Source: an uncultured Lachnospiraceae bacterium
GTDB taxonomy: Bacteria > Bacillota > Clostridia > Lachnospirales > Lachnospiraceae
Assembly: GCA_944376975.1 (NCBI GenBank)
Contig: CALWEE010000097.1
Coordinates: forward strand, 1-6,507
Reading direction: 5' to 3'
Length of the DNA stretch: 6,507 bases
Numbering within the stretch: position 1 is the first letter of the stretch; each line of letters opens with the position of its first letter. The position numbers and the translations under genes were made by a program. Shown piece by piece: positions 5,496-6,507 of this stretch. The notes under the pieces are model-generated. The model did no database searches. It was not told the origin of the DNA and saw nothing but the letters and a program-made list of their open reading frames with translations.

Positions 5496-5533
5496 TGGCC
5501 GCGCCGCGTATGTCGCGTAAAAACCAGACGGCG

Positions 5534-6507
5534 TCACACTTTCATGGTCAGCTGGATCCGTTTGCGGTCCATATCCACGCTCATCACTTTCACGTCCACC
5601 ACGTCGCCCACTTTGACCACCTCCAGCGGATGTCGGACAAATTTTTTATCTGTCAGCTGGGATATGTGCACCAGGCCGTCCTGGTGAACGCCGATATCCA
5701 CGAACACGCCGAAGTCGATCACGTTCCGGACCGTTCCCTTTAACACCATGCCTTCCTTCAGGTCTTTCATTTCCAACACGTCAGACCGGAGGATGGGCTT
5801 TGGCATATCGGCTCTCGGATCCCGCCCCGGATCGCATATATCTTTCACGATATCCCGCAAAGTCGGCACGCCGATCCCCAGTTCCCCGGCCATCTTTTCC
5901 GGATCCGGGACGGACAGTTTTTTCGTGCCTTCACGGAAAAATTCCGCCACCGTCATGCCAGTCCTGTTCCAGATCAGCGCCTCGGCCGCCGGATAGCTTT
6001 CCGGATGGACGCCGGTGTTATCCAGCGGATTTTTTCCGTCCCGGATGCGCAGGAAACCGGCGCACTGTTCGTAGGCTTTCGGTCCCAGCTTGGATACTTT
6101 GAGCAATTCTTTCCGGTCGGAAAATCTGCCATGTTCTTCCCGGTAACAGACGATATTTTTAGCGAGGGTCTTTGAAATCCCGGATACATAGCCAAGGAGG
6201 GACGCGGACGCGGTGTTCAGATCCACGCCCACCTTATTGACGCAGTCTTCCACGACGCCCTCCAGCGTTTCGCTCAGCTTTTTCTGGTTCATATCATGCT
6301 GGTACTGTCCCACGCCGATGGCTTTGGGGTCGATCTTGACCAGCTCGGCCAGCGGATCCTGCACCCGTCTGGCAATGGACGCCGCGCTCCTCTGTCCCAC
6401 GTCAAATTCCGGGAACTCTTCCGTGGCCAGTTTGCTGGCCGAATACACCGAGGCGCCCGCCTCGTTGGTGATCACGTATTTCACCTGAAGAAGGCTTTCC
6501 TTCAGCA
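5534..6507 (-). CDS. tex: Tex-family RNA-binding transcription accessory protein, C-terminal part (5' end outside window)
   Basis: Tex is a cytoplasmic nucleic-acid-binding protein linked to transcription and RNA metabolism (known of the family). The gene enters the window from its 5' side; 324 complete codons are visible, against roughly 700-780 residues for the family, so this is the C-terminal 40-45%. Counting from the GTG codon at 6484: the end of the YqgF/RNase H-like domain with VKIDPKAIGVGQYQHD (49-64); a helix-hairpin-helix region around 84-147 (NKVGVDLNTAS, SGISKTLAKNI, SKLGPKAYEQCAGFLRI); the NPLDNTGVHPESY segment (152-164); and a C-terminal S1 RNA-binding domain (241-316) with GTVRNVIDFGVFVDIG and DGLVHISQLTDK. 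The frame stays open upstream of that GTG (LKESLLQ), so the GTG is internal and not the start. The protein ends right after the S1 domain, without the tail some homologues carry. I see no clear terminator behind it before the ribU promoter. Confidence 0.95.
   Translation of the reverse strand, partial: LKESLLQVKYVITNEAGASVYSASKLATEEFPEFDVGQRSAASIARRVQDPLAELVKIDPKAIGVGQYQHDMNQKKLSETLEGVVEDCVNKVGVDLNTASASLLGYVSGISKTLAKNIVCYREEHGRFSDRKELLKVSKLGPKAYEQCAGFLRIRDGKNPLDNTGVHPESYPAAEALIWNRTGMTVAEFFREGTKKLSVPDPEKMAGELGIGVPTLRDIVKDICDPGRDPRADMPKPILRSDVLEMKDLKEGMVLKGTVRNVIDFGVFVDIGVHQDGLVHISQLTDKKFVRHPLEVVKVGDVVDVKVMSVDMDRKRIQLTMKV

Noticed and set aside
5496..5533. Terminator behind tex
   Set aside because: Only a 4-bp CGCG hairpin with a 5-base loop (5502-5518) is visible, with no T run after it. 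The short TTTTT nearby precedes the hairpin rather than following it.
6482..6484. GTG at 6484 as the start of tex
   Set aside because: It lies inside the conserved VKYVI-NEAGASVYSAS region of Tex, the frame is open upstream, and there is no ribosome binding site.
1..6507. Novel defence, mobile or CRISPR-type system
   Set aside because: No transposase, integrase, toxin-antitoxin pair, phage gene, direct-repeat array or abrupt composition change is visible. All genes fit a conserved housekeeping operon layout.

Overview
The window is ordinary chromosomal housekeeping DNA from a moderately GC-rich Gram-positive anaerobe. It probably belongs to the class Clostridia, and a Lachnospiraceae-like source fits best. 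The basis is the gene order (YcxB-like gene, tsaE, tsaB, rimI, tsaD), strong AAGGAGG-type ribosome binding sites, an FMN riboswitch with an intrinsic terminator in front of a RibU-type ECF transporter gene, and the style of the proteins. All nine genes lie on the minus strand, so transcription runs from the high-coordinate end to the low-coordinate end.

Reading in the direction of transcription, the window opens inside tex (5534-6507, 5' end missing), which encodes an RNA-binding protein with HhH and S1 domains. A non-coding stretch of about 330 bases follows (5200-5533). It holds a promoter with a perfect TTGACA box, an FMN aptamer (5330-5441), an intrinsic terminator (5284-5311) and a small hairpin whose 3' arm contains the ribosome binding site of ribU. 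ribU (4597-5199, GTG start) encodes the riboflavin-binding membrane subunit of an ECF transporter. Together these form a self-contained vitamin B2 uptake unit that FMN should switch off.

Behind ribU lies a long hairpin that looks like its terminator. An extended -10 promoter starts in the terminator's T-rich tail, and a short structured leader leads into a seven-gene operon: a YcxB-like membrane protein (3711-4424), tsaE (3240-3707), tsaB (2516-3259), rimI (2007-2519), a 68-residue four-cysteine protein (1768-1974), ribonuclease Z (824-1744) and tsaD (1-827, 3' end missing). Gene spacing is very tight: gaps of 3 to 32 bases, or overlaps of 4 to 20 bases. TsaE, TsaB and TsaD form the machinery that installs N6-threonylcarbamoyladenosine (t6A37) on ANN-decoding tRNAs. 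RimI acetylates ribosomal protein bS18 in well-studied bacteria. Ribonuclease Z matures tRNA 3' ends. The operon is therefore a tRNA maturation and translation unit with two uncharacterised passengers, the YcxB-like protein and the four-cysteine protein.

I found no mobile element, CRISPR array, tRNA, rRNA or defence-like system. The points most worth a second look are the two-layer control in front of ribU, the small zinc-ribbon-like gene embedded in the t6A operon, and the YcxB-like protein with a long charged N-terminus at the operon head.
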